This document shows positions 17,643 to 28,717 of a stretch of DNA of 32,500 bases, one piece after another (the stretch's first letter is position 1; each line of letters begins with the position of its first letter). The notes under the pieces are model-generated. The model did not search any database, had not been told where the DNA came from, and worked only from the letters and a program-made list of their open reading frames with translations. Made by a program: the position numbers and the translations under genes. Where the stretch lies: contig JAPMOS010000052.1 of assembly GCA_027972325.1 (NCBI GenBank), positions 110,001 through 142,500 on the forward strand, in the 5' to 3' direction. The stretch comes from Paratrimastix pyriformis (Eukaryota; Preaxostyla; Paratrimastigidae).

Positions 17643-18685
17643 ACACACGATCCATCTACCCCGAGAGCCATGGCCAACATGGACGGACCTTCGCCTTGCC
17701 CAAGCCGCGCTCCATCATCATGGCGCTGCTCGCCAGGGCCTCCGGGAAATTGGCCAGAAAAATCCCCACAAAGAGACCCAGGGGCAGGTGCCCCGTGGCG
17801 CTGACCACCGAGCCCATGACCAACCCCTCGGGGATGCAGTCCAGCATGAGGCCCAGCCAGATAGACAGCATCGAGTTTGCGTTCTTCTTGGTGTGGGCCA
17901 GGCGGATGTCGTTTCCGGCGCCGGGGTCGTCGGCGTCGCCACCGAAGAGACGCAGAAAGGTGGAGGGTGGGGGAGGAGGAAGTCCGGGGGGGAAAGTCGA
18001 TGACGCCGATTCGGTGGCCTGTGATGCGGTGGTGGTGTGTGGTTGTGGTGGTAATGGAGGCGGCTGTGCCGGCGGTGGCTCCAAGGCAACAAGATCGGTC
18101 TGCGGGGCGTTTGGGGACAGAAGCCGGGCGTGATCATCCGAGGTGACAGGCTCCTCGTCCATGGACTCGAAAAAGGCCGGGTCTGGATGGGTCAGCACTC
18201 GGTCGGATTGTGGCTGGCCCCCCGGTGATGGTGGCGCCTCCAGTGGGGGAGCCGACAGGAGTTCGACCGATTCCCAGGTGATCGTTCGGCGGCGTGACAC
18301 CTCGTCGGCCCGTGTTTTGCCTTGTTGGACATGGTCAAGGAGTCGGTTCAAAAGCTGAAAGAGCACCGCGCCCAGAACGGCACAGAGCCCCTCGACCAGG
18401 ACATTGACCATAGAAGCAAACTTCACCGTGGCTGCATCCAACTCAGAGAGCGCCTCCCCAAACATCTCCAAAGTCAGCGCGAAAAGCAACGATCCTGCCC
18501 CAAAGGCCATCAAAACGCTTATAAAACTATCCCGCAGCACACATGATGTGCCAATCTGCGAGGATTTGAACCGATCGGAATGAGGAAGAAAAAAGCAGGC
18601 GGACCACCGCTCCAATGGGCATGGCAACGTGCGACCCAAAACCCCACAAAAAGGCGATGCCAAAAGAAATAAATAATGACGTCAT
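17207..18685 (-). CDS. ZIP-family divalent metal transporter, complete
   Basis: Three exons on the minus strand: 18685-18608, 18555-17689 and 17512-17207, all phase 0, giving 416 residues. Predicted role is moving zinc, iron or a similar divalent metal into the cytosol across a membrane. Eight hydrophobic segments are visible: the N-terminal one in exon 1 ([14 protein letters not shown]), then VLMAFGAGSLLFAL, a third near residues 70-95, SMLSIWLGLMLDCIPEGLVMG, LFVGIFLANFPEALASSAM, and three in the last exon. The metal-site helices carry LDCIPEG and NFPEA, matching the LDxIPEx branch of the family rather than the HxxxE form of classical ZIPs. A long Pro/Ser/acidic loop (about residues 105-250) lies between segments 3 and 4, as usual in ZIPs, but it lacks a His-rich tract. 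Intron 1 is only 52 nt; intron 2 has the GTCCGT donor. An in-frame upstream ATG at 18727 would add 14 residues. Confidence 0.85.
18676..18685. promoter_or_regulatory. Palindrome ATGACGTCAT at the divergent ZIP / TTC7-like starts
   Basis: The 10-base palindrome contains TGACGTCA, a perfect CRE/ATF-type bZIP site. It also carries an ATG on each strand: the ZIP start (minus, 18685) and the only nearby in-frame candidate ATG for the TTC7-like gene (plus, 18676). If both are used, the two genes have no intergenic spacer. Whether a bZIP protein binds here is inference. Confidence 0.35.
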
Positions 18686-21600
18686 CGTCAACGGGTTCCC
18701 TCTTGGGCTGTGAGCCGTCCGGCTCACGCGTGCTCCCCAAGGGTTCTAAAATTTGCTCTCATCACCAGTCGCCTTTTTCGTCAGAGACTGGAGCAGGTCA
18801 CCCGCGCCAATACAGTGTTGTTCTTGCTCCAAAAGTCGCCCAATGATAGCGAGTTGGTCGAGATCTTGCGGAAGGAACTTGAACTTTTCGAGCAGGCATC
18901 CGCATCTCCCAGTGCGGCCGGTGTTGCCCCTGCCACGGTGGAATCCATCATCCGATTGACTGTATCGCATGGATTGCGCAGTACTGCCCTTCATATCCAG
19001 AAAGAATGCCTGGCAGTCGTACCCTTCCTGGCATGCTCGCTGTCCCGCTCCGCTCGGTGGACACCGACATCGGAATGTCAAGAGATGATCGACTTCGCCG
19101 TGCTATCTTTGGCGCGTTTGGCTCTGCTCGGTTCCGGCGGCGAGGATCCCCCGTCTGTGCCAGACTGTCATGTTGATGACTCCAACACGGCATCGGGTCG
19201 TTGTCTTTAGCCTTCCAGCCCCGCTCCGATATGGCCCCTCCGCACTCATTGCTTTACTTCACAACATCCTGGGCAAGTTGCGTGTCCCTCTCTCCCAACC
19301 GGCTGCCCTGCGATGCCATGTCGAGTTGGCCCTGGCATTGATGATGCTTGTGGAGCGGTCCGCCTATCGTGACACGACTCTTGCTGGCAACCAGGCCACG
19401 AGCACTCCCGTTCCTGTTGCTGGCGCTGCTGGGAGTCCGGCACCACCCACGATTTTTGAAATGTTGCTGTCAGTACCCCGGGCAGATCAGGCAGTCAGCC
19501 TCGCCGCGACCCCTGAATACACCCAGCCCGATCTGTTTTACCCGCCGCTGCCTCGTGGCCCGCTGAGTTCCAGGTCTGTATTCCCACCCACCCATCATCA
19601 TCATCATCATCATCATCACCCGTCTGGTCTGGCCTGTCCAGGTACTTCACCCCGACGCATCCCCTGGAAGAGGCCCTGCACGTGATCGACATCGCCCGTC
19701 GTGCTTACCTCACCCCGGCCGCCCCGGCCACGGCCCCCAAGACCAACCCCACCATCACCACCACCCCGGGTGGAACCCCAACACAGAGTTCCCCTGCCCC
19801 CACCCGGATCACGGCCCGATTGACCCCGGAGGACCCCTCCCGGGGGTCGGAGCCGCTGGTGGATGCCCCCCCGCGGTCCCAGCGCCTGGCCCTGTTGGCA
19901 ACCATGTGCTATGGCTGGCTCGTCCTCGAGGGGAACCCCTCCAAGCCTGCCGGGGTCCGCCAAATTTGTTGCAGTCGTGGCTGTGTTGGATGTTGGCTGC
20001 GCGTTTGCAAATTGCTGTGGTGGCCAGAATGCGCGTCTGTCCACATGCGCGCATCCGTCCCGTCAGTATCCGCACTGTTGTGTCTGTATGTGTGTTTGTG
20101 TGTCGGTGTTGTCTACGCCCGGGGTTCGCCAGTGCGCCGTCCATGAGTGTTGTCTACGCCGGGGTCCGCCAGTGCGCGCGCGGCGTGGCAGTTCTGGGGG
20201 TGTTCGTGCGCGCGGCCAGTGCGCATTTGTTGTCTGTTTTGGTGTGTTGGTGGTGGTATGTGCCGCCGCATTTGCCCTGAGTGTCCGCGCCTGTCTGGTG
20301 GTGTCTGTGGTTCTGTCCGTGGTTAAATTTCTGTGTTGATCTCGCCTCCGCCAGGCGGCGCACATCTGTGTCTGCCGCTGGTGTATTCATTACCTGGTCT
20401 GCTGTTCTAGTCTGTCCAGCTGTGGCTCGTGGGTCGGCGACAGCTCCTCGGTCTTATGTGGGGTTTGTCTCTCTGGCGGTGGGCATTACCGGGTGGGTGG
20501 GCATTACCGGTGGGTGGGCAGCTGCTGGAGGGCGTCGCGTTTTTCTGGTCTCATGCGGGGTTTGGCTCTGGCGGTGGGCATTACCGGGGTGGGTGGGCGG
20601 CAGCTGCTGGAGGGCGAGTACGTGGCCCATATGGACGACCCCCAGGTCACCTGCCTGCTCATCTCGGTGCTGCTGGGCGGTCCGTCCCTCCGCCCCCCCC
20701 CCCCCCCCCATGCCCCCTGCACTGGCACTGACACTGACACTGGCTGCTGGGCGATCCGTCCCCTGCCCACTCAGCATCTTGCCCATGTCCATGCCCATGT
20801 CTCCCTAATGTCTCCGCCCTCCCGCCCTCATCATCATCCGGCCATCATCCAACATCGTCATCGTCATCATCATCATCATCCAGTCATCACCATCATCATC
20901 ACCCTCCAATCATCATCATCCCCCAGAGCAACCCGAGCACGGGGTGGCCCTGCTGTACCGCTTCCACCGCGAGTGCCCCGACGTGTGCCCCGATGCCCTG
21001 CTCCTGGCAGGCGCCCAAGCGGCCCTCACCCTGGGCAATGTCCGTGTCTGCCCCCGCCCCAAGCAAAAAAAACAGGCAGAGCAGCGTGGGTTCGAACCCC
21101 AGCGGCCACACAAATTTTGATTTTTTTTTTTCATGACCCATAATTATTCCAACCTCGACTCATCCTCATCAGTCCCGACCGTCCACGCCTTTTTTGTTAA
21201 TCGTCCTGTTTAATCGCGGCGGCTTGCTCACAGGGTCTGACCCTAAAAATCGAGTCGTTTGCTTCATGCCCAGGAAAGAGTCTTGGATTCCTCTGAACCC
21301 AACTCGAGGCGGTGTGCTCAGTGGCGCCGCAGCGAAACTCAGGCATTTTTGCATTTGGGGGTCCAACAGCTTCGCTTTTTAATCTGTTCCTCACAAAGCA
21401 CGTGCGAAAATGAGGTCTCAGAGAAGGTCAACGAAGACTACACCAAGCCAGTCCAGTCAATCTAGGCAGGCCCCTGCCAGAAAGCCTTTCGGGAATTTCG
21501 GTGGAAAGGGAGGAAACGGCGCGAATGGAAGAGAGCTTTCCAATGTTGTCGCTCGCTGAGAGCCCACCCATCCATCCATCCCGCCCAGCCACTCCGGCGT

Positions 21601-24600
21601 CCCACCGCACCCCGCCCGTCCTGCCCATCATCCCGCATCCCACCCTCTGAACATCCGCCGTTCACTTCCGTCTGCTCGGGTTCGGGTTGCACCAAAAATC
21701 CACCATTTTTCACCGGTTTTCCACCATTTTCACCGGTTTTCCACCATTTTTCACCGGTTTTCCACCATTTTTCACCGGTTTTCCACCATTTTCACCGGTT
21801 TTCCACCATTTTTCACCGGTTTCCCCCGTTTGCGCCCGTTTCCACCGTTTGCGCCCCTCCACGCCCTCCCCTTGCAGTATGTCACCGCCCTGGCCCTGAC
21901 CCACACCCTGCGGGGGCGCTACGAGGCCGGGAGCGTCCGGCTGGCCGAGCTGGACCGCACCCAGCCCTTCGTCCGGAGCCTGCTCTCACGGGCCCGCTAC
22001 ATTGAGGGGCTTGCCCTCGCGGCCCAGGCAAGGCAGGGTCCGCGTGTGATAAGACGCGTTGTTGTTCGTGGCGGCCATGGGTGCGGATGAATGAAATGGA
22101 ATGTGCGCTGAGATTTTGGTGAGATGCAGATGAATGGAATGCGCGCTACTTTTGGTGGTGCAGATGAACTGGAATGCGTGAATCTTGGTGGCCATGGGTG
22201 CAGATGACCGGGAATGTGCGCTAATCTTGGTGGCCATGGGTGTGGCCCCCAGAGGCCAAAGGGTCCTTTGGAAGGCACGGACGTTTGTATGGCAGTGTTC
22301 TTCTCTGCCCTGTTTTTTCATCTGCTCGTCTCCTCCTCTCGCTGCTGCGCTCCTTCTGCCCAGAAAATGGACCTTTTCCGAAGGCACGGGCGTTTGTGTG
22401 TCAGTGTTCTTCTCTTTTTCATCTGCTCATCTCCCTGCGCTCACCTGCCACAGAAATGGACGGGGCCCGGTCGTTGGCCCTGATGAAGGATGCCCTGCTG
22501 GTCTGTCTGTGCCCGTGCACGCAGCCCGCTCCCAACCCATCATCCGCTGGTGCTGCCACCCAACCCGCTCGCTGACCCAACACAGAAGAATCCCCGTGAA
22601 CAAGACAGATACCGCTCGCTGAAGAATACCCATGCACAGACGATTACAAGCCACAGACAGATACCGCTCGCTGAAGAATACCCGTGCACAGACGATTATC
22701 CGTGACCAAGCCACAGATGATTATGCGTGAACAAGTCACAGACAGAGACCGCTCGCTGACCCAACACAGAAGAATATCCGTGGACAATCCACAGACAGAT
22801 ACTCGCCGACCCAACACACGTGAACAATCCACAGAACGATACTGCTCGCTGACCCAACAACAGAAGAATATCCGTCGGCAGATCCCGCCAACACAACAGT
22901 AGAATCCCCATGAACAGACAGATACCGCTCGTTGATGCTCACTCACACGCCATTGACTCACACACCACGCCCCGCACATGCAGAGGCTCCTTGCCGCCCA
23001 CGGCCACTACCTCACCTGCCGCGCCATCTGCTACGGCCGCCCCGCGCCCTCAGCAGCAGCAGCATCATCATCATCATCATCATCATCATCGCCTCCGCCG
23101 CCGGACGAGTCCATCGACGCAATGTCCATCTCGTGGCTCTGGGACCCAGAGTGCCCCGGGGCGGCCTGGTGCCCACCCGACCCCCACGTGGGGCTTGCCC
23201 TCGCCCGGCTGTACGCCGAGATTCACGAGGTCTGCTGCCTCCCGCCCGAGGGGACGGTATCTGTGGTTGTGCGCGGCCTGATGATGATGGCGCTTCTCTC
23301 GTGGGCCGTGCTGTGATGCCCTTCCCACGGAAAGACACTTGCGAAGAGGCGCGCAGAAGCACCCCGCTACTACACACTCATCCGCCCCGCCCCGCCCCGC
23401 CTCATCCCGCCTCACCCCGCCTCGCCCCGCCGCCAGCTCGACCCGGCCCTGCGCTGGTGCCGCCGCCTGGTCTCGACCGTCCCCGCCGCCCACCCGCTGC
23501 ACCCCTCGGTCGTCTCCCTGCTGACCTGCCTGCTGGCCGCGCCCACCCGCCCCGTCCCGGCTGCGCCCGCCCCCGACGCGCCACTCCTGGATGCCGGGTC
23601 CCTGAACGCGGCCCTGGTATGCTGTGGGCAGGGGCTGGCCCTGCACCCCAACTACGTGCCCCTGTTGCTGGTGCGCGGGTACATGCTGCTGATGGCCGCC
23701 GGTCCGTGGTGGGTGTGGTGCCCCTCGTGCGAGCCTTCTGCTCCTGCTCCTGCAACTTGTTCGCCTCCTCCGGCCGCTGGTGCCATTTTTGGGAAACCTG
23801 GAAAGTGTCGACGGGGGAATGGTGAACCCGCGGTGGGCGGAGACATGCAGATGACCTGGACGTAGAGGCCCCCCGTAAAACAAAAATATGGTGTTTTTTT
23901 TTCGCCAACATTGCGTGGGGTTCCATGATGAATGTGGGAATTGGCTCCTCTACAGTATTTTTATCGCAGCCCGCTTAGCTCAGAATGGCAGAGCGCTAGA
24001 CTCTTAATCTAGTGGTCGTGGGTTCAACTCCCACAGCGGGCGTTTTATTGTCGATCAATCTTTCTTCTCTTTTTTCCTCAGCCCAACAGCCCACCGCCAC
24101 CGAGCCGTCATCCCCGCCCAGCGCCGCCCAGCAGCAGCAGCAACAACAGCGCAACAAATGGGTCCGCCAGGCACTGCTGCTCTTCAAACGGGCCTCCGTC
24201 ATCGCCCGCTACTACTGCGAGTGCCAGACGGCCATCCACCCGCTGGGCGGCAGCAAGCCGGGGCCCGCCGTCAAGGCCCCACGGGGCGGCGTCCGGTCAC
24301 CGCTCGACCAGCCGCCGCAGGACGGACAGGAGGCGAGCCTGGAGGAGCTCATGTCTGTCTGCCTGTGTGTCTCTGTCACCACGGTCGTGTGCTGAGTTCG
24401 GGTGTACGACGACGTGTGCCTACCTGCCTCTCTCTGTCCGCCGTTCCGTGTTCGCGCCGACAGCCGACGCACGATGCGCACGCACGGCCAGAGATCTGAC
24501 ACCCGCACACGCCTACCCCCTATACGTATATATTCCCCGCCACCCGCAACTGCGAACATGGGCATGCACAGCAACGTTTTCTTTCCCCCGTTACCTTCTG

Positions 24601-26645
24601 CCGCTCTGTCTTGACACCACGCACGCACACACGTACGGCTCACCCGCAAACGCGAGCATATGGACATGCACTGGACCGTCTACACAACAGCGTTTTTATG
24701 ATATTCCGTTTCATTCTGCCGCTCTGTCTTGACACACGCACACACTTGGGCATGTACAACAGCATTTTTCTGATCCCGTTGTTTCATTCTGCCGCTCTGT
24801 CTTGACACACACACGCGCGCACATATGGGCATGTACAACTGCATTTTTATGATATCCCGTTGTTTCATTCTGCCGCTCTGTCTTGACACACACACGCGCG
24901 CACATATGGGCATGCACAACTGCATTTTTATGATATCCCGTTGTTTCATTCTGCCGCACTGTCTTGACACCCGCACGCACACATATGGGCATGCACAACT
25001 GCATTTTTATGATATCCCGTTGTTTCATTCTGCCGCTTTGTCTTCGTACAGCTCACTCAGCTCCATGTCGCCCTCGGAGATCCCCTCGCCCTCGCACCTG
25101 CTGCTGGGCACCCCGGCCGGCGGCGCCAAGTCCCCCGCCAGCTCGGGGGCTGCCGGGCGGGGAGGCCGAGAGGACATCCCCAAGGGCATGGCTCCCGCCA
25201 TTGCCGTGCCCACCGTCACCACAACCCTCTCTCGGGCCAACGCCACCAAGCTTCGGCTGGCCACGGGACGCGATGAAGAATGTGGTCTGTCTCTCTGGCC
25301 TGGCCTGGGGATGGGGGACGGGGACGGGGACGGGGACGGGGACGGGGACGGGGGACGGGGGATGGGGATGGGGATGGGGATGGGGATGGGGATGTGCCTG
25401 GCTGGCTGGCTGGCTGGCTGGGCTGGGCTGGGCTGGGCTGGGCTGGGCTGGGCTGGGCTGGGCTGGGCTGGGCTGGGCTGGGCTGGGCTGGGCTGGGCTG
25501 GGCTGGGCTGGGCTGGGCTGGGCTGGGCTGGGCTGGGCTGGGCTGGGCTGGGCTGGGCTGGGCTCAGTTCCCGTCATGCTCACCCCAGACTCCTGCCACC
25601 CCACCACTCGCATCCCCAGGGGAAGGACCCACTCTCAGACATGCCATGCTCACCCCAGACTCTTCCCTTTGCCGAACCACCACCACCACCACTCGCACCC
25701 CCCAGGGGAGGACCTGCTCTCGGACTTGACGGCCTTTGCGCTCAACCACGCCCAGCTCTCGCAGCCCGGAGGCCTCGGCACGGGCTCACGGCTGCGCGGG
25801 GGCGGGCTGGGCGTCCACCTGGGCCGCGGGTTCGACTGGGGTCGGCCCCTGGTGGCTCTACCCAGCGTCTCCCCGTGGCTGGGTCATCCACGCGACCTCA
25901 CACCCGTCTGTCATGGCCAAATGTGTGTGTGTGTGTGCGCGTGCGTGCGGAGGAAAATTCCGACGCCACTTGAAGAGACAAAAATCATGCAGAAGGAGTC
26001 CCTACTGCGTCATCAATCCGATACTTTGTATCTTAAGTATTCAGACTTTTCTTATTTCCCTCTTTTATCAACATGTGCATCATGCTCATCATCACCAGCA
26101 TGCTCATCATGTTGATGAGGATGATGATCATGTTGAGGAGGAGGATGATGATCATGTTGATGATGATCTGGGGGTCTCTCGGTCTTGAACACCGTCTTTT
26201 ATTGCATTGTTATCACTGCCCTCTGTTTCTTGTACCTCATCGCATCTCCTCTCATGTCCGACGCGTCTCTCCGCACCCCCGCCTGCAGGACCTGGCGGCT
26301 GTCACGACGGCCACCCAGACCTTCGCCCACTACGGCCTCGCCGGCCTGCAGCCGACCGTTGGCAGCTGCGAGGGCGGACTGCCTTACGAGCAACTCGAGT
26401 GGAGTGCATGGCTGGGGATGGCCCGCGCCTATGCCCTGCTCAGGCGCACGGAGGATGCACAGCTGTGTCTGCCCCAGTGCGGGGCCCTCTGCTGCCCGAC
26501 CGAGTCGAGTGTGCCCGACCTGCTCTGCGAGGTCCGCCCACATGATGGGAGCAGACACATCGCACGGGACAGACGGACAGGCAACGAACAGACAGAGACA
26601 TATGGGAGCGGATGCATTGCACAGACAGCAAGTCGTTTGCTGCTG

Positions 26646-26691
<46 letters not shown>

Positions 26692-26874
26692 GCTGCTGCT
26701 GCTGCTGCTGCTGGCTGCTGCTGCTGCTGGCTGCTGCTGCTGCTGCTGGCTGTTGCTGCTGCTGCTGCTGCTGCTGGCTGCTGCTGTTGCTGTTGCTGGC
26801 TGCTGCTGTTGCTGGCTGCTGCTGGCTGCTGCTGGCTGCTGCTGGCTGCTGCTGGCTGCTGCTGGCTGCTGCTG

Positions 26875-26905
<31 letters not shown>

Positions 26906-26977
26906 CTGGCTGCTGCTGGCTGCTGCTGGCTGCTGCTGCTGCTGCTGCTGGCTGTTGCTGCTGCTGCTGCTGCTGCT

Positions 26978-27013
<36 letters not shown>

Positions 27014-28069
27014 CTGCTGCTGCTGCTGGCGACTGATACTGGCACATGCATCTGCCATGCCACAGTGGCGGGTCTCCATTTCCTCTTCTGCTCGCCTCTC
27101 ATCTTTGGATTTTCCTCTGGTTCCCACCCGCGGCGGGCGATGATGATCTTTCTTCCCATTCTCCCCCATCAGCAAGGGATCTGGGCCGTGGCCGTGGGCG
27201 CCTTCGCGGATGCCCAGGTGCTCTTCCAGGTCCGAATGAGGACTCGCTCGGTGTTGTTGCTGGGGGTGGCCCTGCGCAGGGGGGCTTTATCCTTCGCCGC
27301 CGTCTCCTCCTTCTTCACGCCCGCTGCGTCTCCCACTCTCCCTCCTCCTCATCCCCTCCTCCTTCTCTCCCCCATCCCCTCCCCCATCTCTCCATTACCT
27401 CACCCTACAGCGCTGTCTGGCCCTGAACCCGAACCACGTCCGGGCGCGGCTCTCGCTGGCCAAGTGGCACCTGCTGACTGCCCGCCTGCCCATGCCGCTC
27501 TTCCCGGGGGCCGGTAACATCGGCCTCCCCGGGGCCGCACCATCCATCTGCCTCCCCCCTTCCTCCATCACCACCACCCCACCGCCCGCCCCACCAGCGG
27601 GTGGTCCTCCCCTCTCGCCCGCCCCGAGCCCGTTCACCCTGCTGCTGCGTGCTGCCGACCCCGTCCGGCCGCCCGGCGGCGTCCTGCGGGACCCTCGCCA
27701 ACGCGAGGCCCTCGCCGAGGCCAAGCGACACCTCCTCGCGGCCCTGGCCCGCGACCGGACCGGGTCGGGCGACATCCAGCTGGCCGATCGGTGGGCCTGG
27801 TGCCTGGCAGCCTCCCCGCCGCCCCCGCCGACGGGACCGGGGCGGCGGCAGCAGCAGCCGTGGCTATAGGGCCATGGTTCGGGGCCTCAGGTTGGCTGCT
27901 CCTCTCGGCCCTGTGTGACCTCGAGGGCAATCAGTCGGCCGCCGATCAGGCCCTGCGCGCGGGGATGACGCTTGAACAGCGCCCCAGGCCCTGGGCCCCA
28001 CGCCATCTGCTGGACGAGCTCGTCCCCGTGGTGATGCCGGGCGCGGGGGTGGGGATCGGCCGGGGATGA
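18676..28069 (+). CDS. TTC7-like tetratricopeptide-repeat protein (PI4-kinase complex subunit family)
   Basis: Exons: tentative 18676-18729, then 18785-19166, 19219-19573, 19642-19954, 20604-20679, 20927-21039, 21878-22037, 22454-22500, 22984-23229, 23437-23701, 24082-24352, 25052-25284, 25706-25905, 26289-26531, 27173-27229, and 27411 to the end. Phases agree at all resolved junctions. About 1,220 residues, longer than animal TTC7 (about 850) because of low-complexity inserts (poly-Ser near 23060, poly-Gln near 24125, Pro-rich near 27570). The order of TPR units matches TTC7: [76 protein letters not shown], and a final [23 protein letters not shown]7 scaffolds PI4KIII-alpha with EFR3 at the plasma membrane. 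The frame in the last exon reaches TAG at 27869, but the last TPR lies in another frame ending at 28069, so a short intron or a sequence error near 27790-27860 is likely. The true start codon is not certain. Confidence 0.8.
19945..20185 (+). repeat. Triplicated donor segment in TTC7-like gene
   Basis: The junction GCCGGG|GTCCGCCA at 19954 recurs as CCGGGGTTCGCCAGTGCGC near 20118 and GCCGGGGTCCGCCAGTGCGC near 20159. Confidence 0.8.
20455..20625 (+). repeat. Duplicated acceptor unit in TTC7-like gene
   Basis: A unit containing GGTGGGCATTACCGG and GGGCAGCTGCTGGAGGGCG occurs at about 20460-20535 and 20565-20622. The second copy leads into exon 20604-20679. The donor of that exon is also echoed at about 20744 (CTGCTGGGCGATCCGTCCC). 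Confidence 0.8.
21084..21110 (+). pseudogene. tRNA 3'-half relic (T-arm and acceptor strand)
   Basis: The string GTGGGTTCGAACCCCAG looks like a T-arm with a perfect TTCGAAC loop, although the outermost stem pair is mismatched. It is followed by an acceptor-like CGGCCACA and, after a few bases, an oligo-T run. No matching D-arm, anticodon arm or 5' acceptor strand lies upstream: an A-rich run and the TTC7-like exon ending at 21039 occupy that space. It lies in the intron 21040-21877. Confidence 0.5.
21695..21835. repeat. 21-bp tandem repeat (TTTTCACCGGTTTTCCACCAT)
   Basis: About six near-perfect copies just upstream of the acceptor at 21877 in the TTC7-like gene. Confidence 0.95.
22060..22460 (+). 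repeat. Two tandem-repeat blocks with duplicated acceptor
   Basis: 22060-22245 holds about five diverged copies of a unit of about 40 bp (TTGGTGGCCATGGGTGCAGA). 22262-22460 holds two copies of a unit of about 105 bp (GAAGGCACGG(A/G)CGTTTGT ... CAGAAA(A)TGGAC), so the acceptor of exon 22454-22500 is duplicated. Confidence 0.8.
22575..22940. repeat. Irregular minisatellite (CAGACAGATACCGCTCGCTG)
   Basis: Built from CACAGACAGATACCGCTCGC, ACCCAACACAGAAGAATA and CCGTGAACAA modules in varying order, filling most of the intron 22501-22983. Confidence 0.85.
23969..24042 (+). tRNA. tRNA-Lys (anticodon CTT), nested in a TTC7-like intron
   Basis: A full cloverleaf is visible. The acceptor stem GCCCGCT pairs with AGCGGGC (24035-24041), with discriminator G. 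The D-arm is GCTC/GAGC and the anticodon stem CTAGA/TCTAG closes the loop CTCTTAA, giving anticodon CTT (Lys). The T-arm is GTGGG/CCCAC with loop TTCAACT. A and B boxes are intact, there is no tRNA intron, and a TTTT terminator follows at once (24043). It lies in sense orientation inside the intron 23702-24081. Confidence 0.95.
24540..25050 (+). repeat. Tandem repeat, unit about 80 bp, running into an acceptor
   Basis: Six to seven copies of TATGGGCATGCACAACTGCA ... TTTCATTCTGCCGCTCTG(T)CTTGACACAC. The last copy changes CTTGACAC to CTTCGTACAG, giving the acceptor at 25051, so the acceptor arose in or was captured by the array. Confidence 0.9.
25310..25563. repeat. (GGGGAC)n, (GGGGAT)n then (GGGCT)n array
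   Basis: G-rich hexamers to about 25393, a short GGCT run, then about 30 GGGCT pentamers, in the intron 25285-25705 of the TTC7-like gene. Confidence 0.95.
25570..25735 (+). repeat. Duplicated acceptor unit in TTC7-like gene
   Basis: CATGCTCACCCCAGACTC and CCCCAGGGGA(A)GGACC...CTCTC(A/G)GAC occur twice (about 25574-25645 and 25645-25730). The second copy leads into exon 25706-25905. Confidence 0.85.
26636..27032. repeat. (TGC)n microsatellite
   Basis: Nearly 400 bp of TGC triplets with regular GGCTGC and TGTTGC variants, in the intron 26532-27172 of the TTC7-like gene. It opens long poly-Leu, poly-Ala/Cys, poly-Gln and poly-Ser frames that are not real genes. Confidence 0.95.
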
Positions 28070-28200
28070 GCTGAAATGGACGACCTCCGGCATGCACGCC
28101 GTCCATCATCCAACCCATCCCCCACATGACGGGCGCGTGGGTGGGTGGGGGTATCGGCCGGGGATGAGCTGTAATGGGCGACCTACGGCACGCACGCACG
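28040..28200. repeat. Duplicated stop-codon region of the TTC7-like gene
   Basis: ATCGGCCGGGGATGAGCTG(A/T)AATGG and CGACCT(C/A)CGGCA occur at about 28054 and 28151. The first contains the stop TGA at 28067-28069. Confidence 0.85.
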
Positions 28201-28290
28201 CCATCAACCGACCCGGCATGCAACGATGAGAGCGCCACGTTGAAGCTGCTCGTCCTTGTCAAGCCTGTCAATCTCCCATCCATTCCACTT

Positions 28291-28327
<37 letters not shown>

Positions 28328-28717
28328 CGGGGCGCAGGGGTTGGCAATTGGCCGGGGGTGAACCACGCCCATTGGGAGATCGCCCGCCACATCCGGCGTT
28401 TTTTTTTTGTTGTTGTTGTGTGGGTTTTCTCTTCGTCTGGCTTTTGTGATTGATAACGTACTGTTGTTGCTGCTGCTGTTGTTATTTGGGCGCTGTTTTC
28501 CGGCTGGAACATGCCGCTTCATCGACACTCTCCGCATCACATCGATGATGGGGGGGAGGGAGGGAGGGGAGGGGGAGGGGAGGGAGGAGGAGGAGGAGGG
28601 GCCTCAGCAATGCCCACGCGGTGGGAGGCGTAGGGAAGAGAGTTAGTCAAAGGTGACATTTACGGATCCTTTGTTCCCCGGGCCAACACGTTTAACGTAG
28701 GGGTCAAAAACCCGGAC
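28070..28717. other. Gene-free 3' flank of the TTC7-like gene
   Basis: Holds the duplicated stop region, a poly-C run (about 28296-28324), a GTT-rich stretch, and a GGGAGGG-rich stretch at 28550-28600. No gene is recognised. Confidence 0.5.

Noticed and set aside
18556-18607. B-box-like GGTTCAAATCC on the minus strand
   Set aside because: It lies within the 52-nt ZIP intron with no tRNA arms around it; likely chance.
24825-25973. 382-residue plus-strand frame with [11 protein letters not shown] repeats
   Set aside because: Spans a tandem array, a GGGCT array and parts of true exons in mixed frames; it is not one protein.
26185-27175. Long poly-Leu/Cys/Ala, poly-Gln and poly-Ser frames
   Set aside because: All come from the (TGC)n tract inside an intron.
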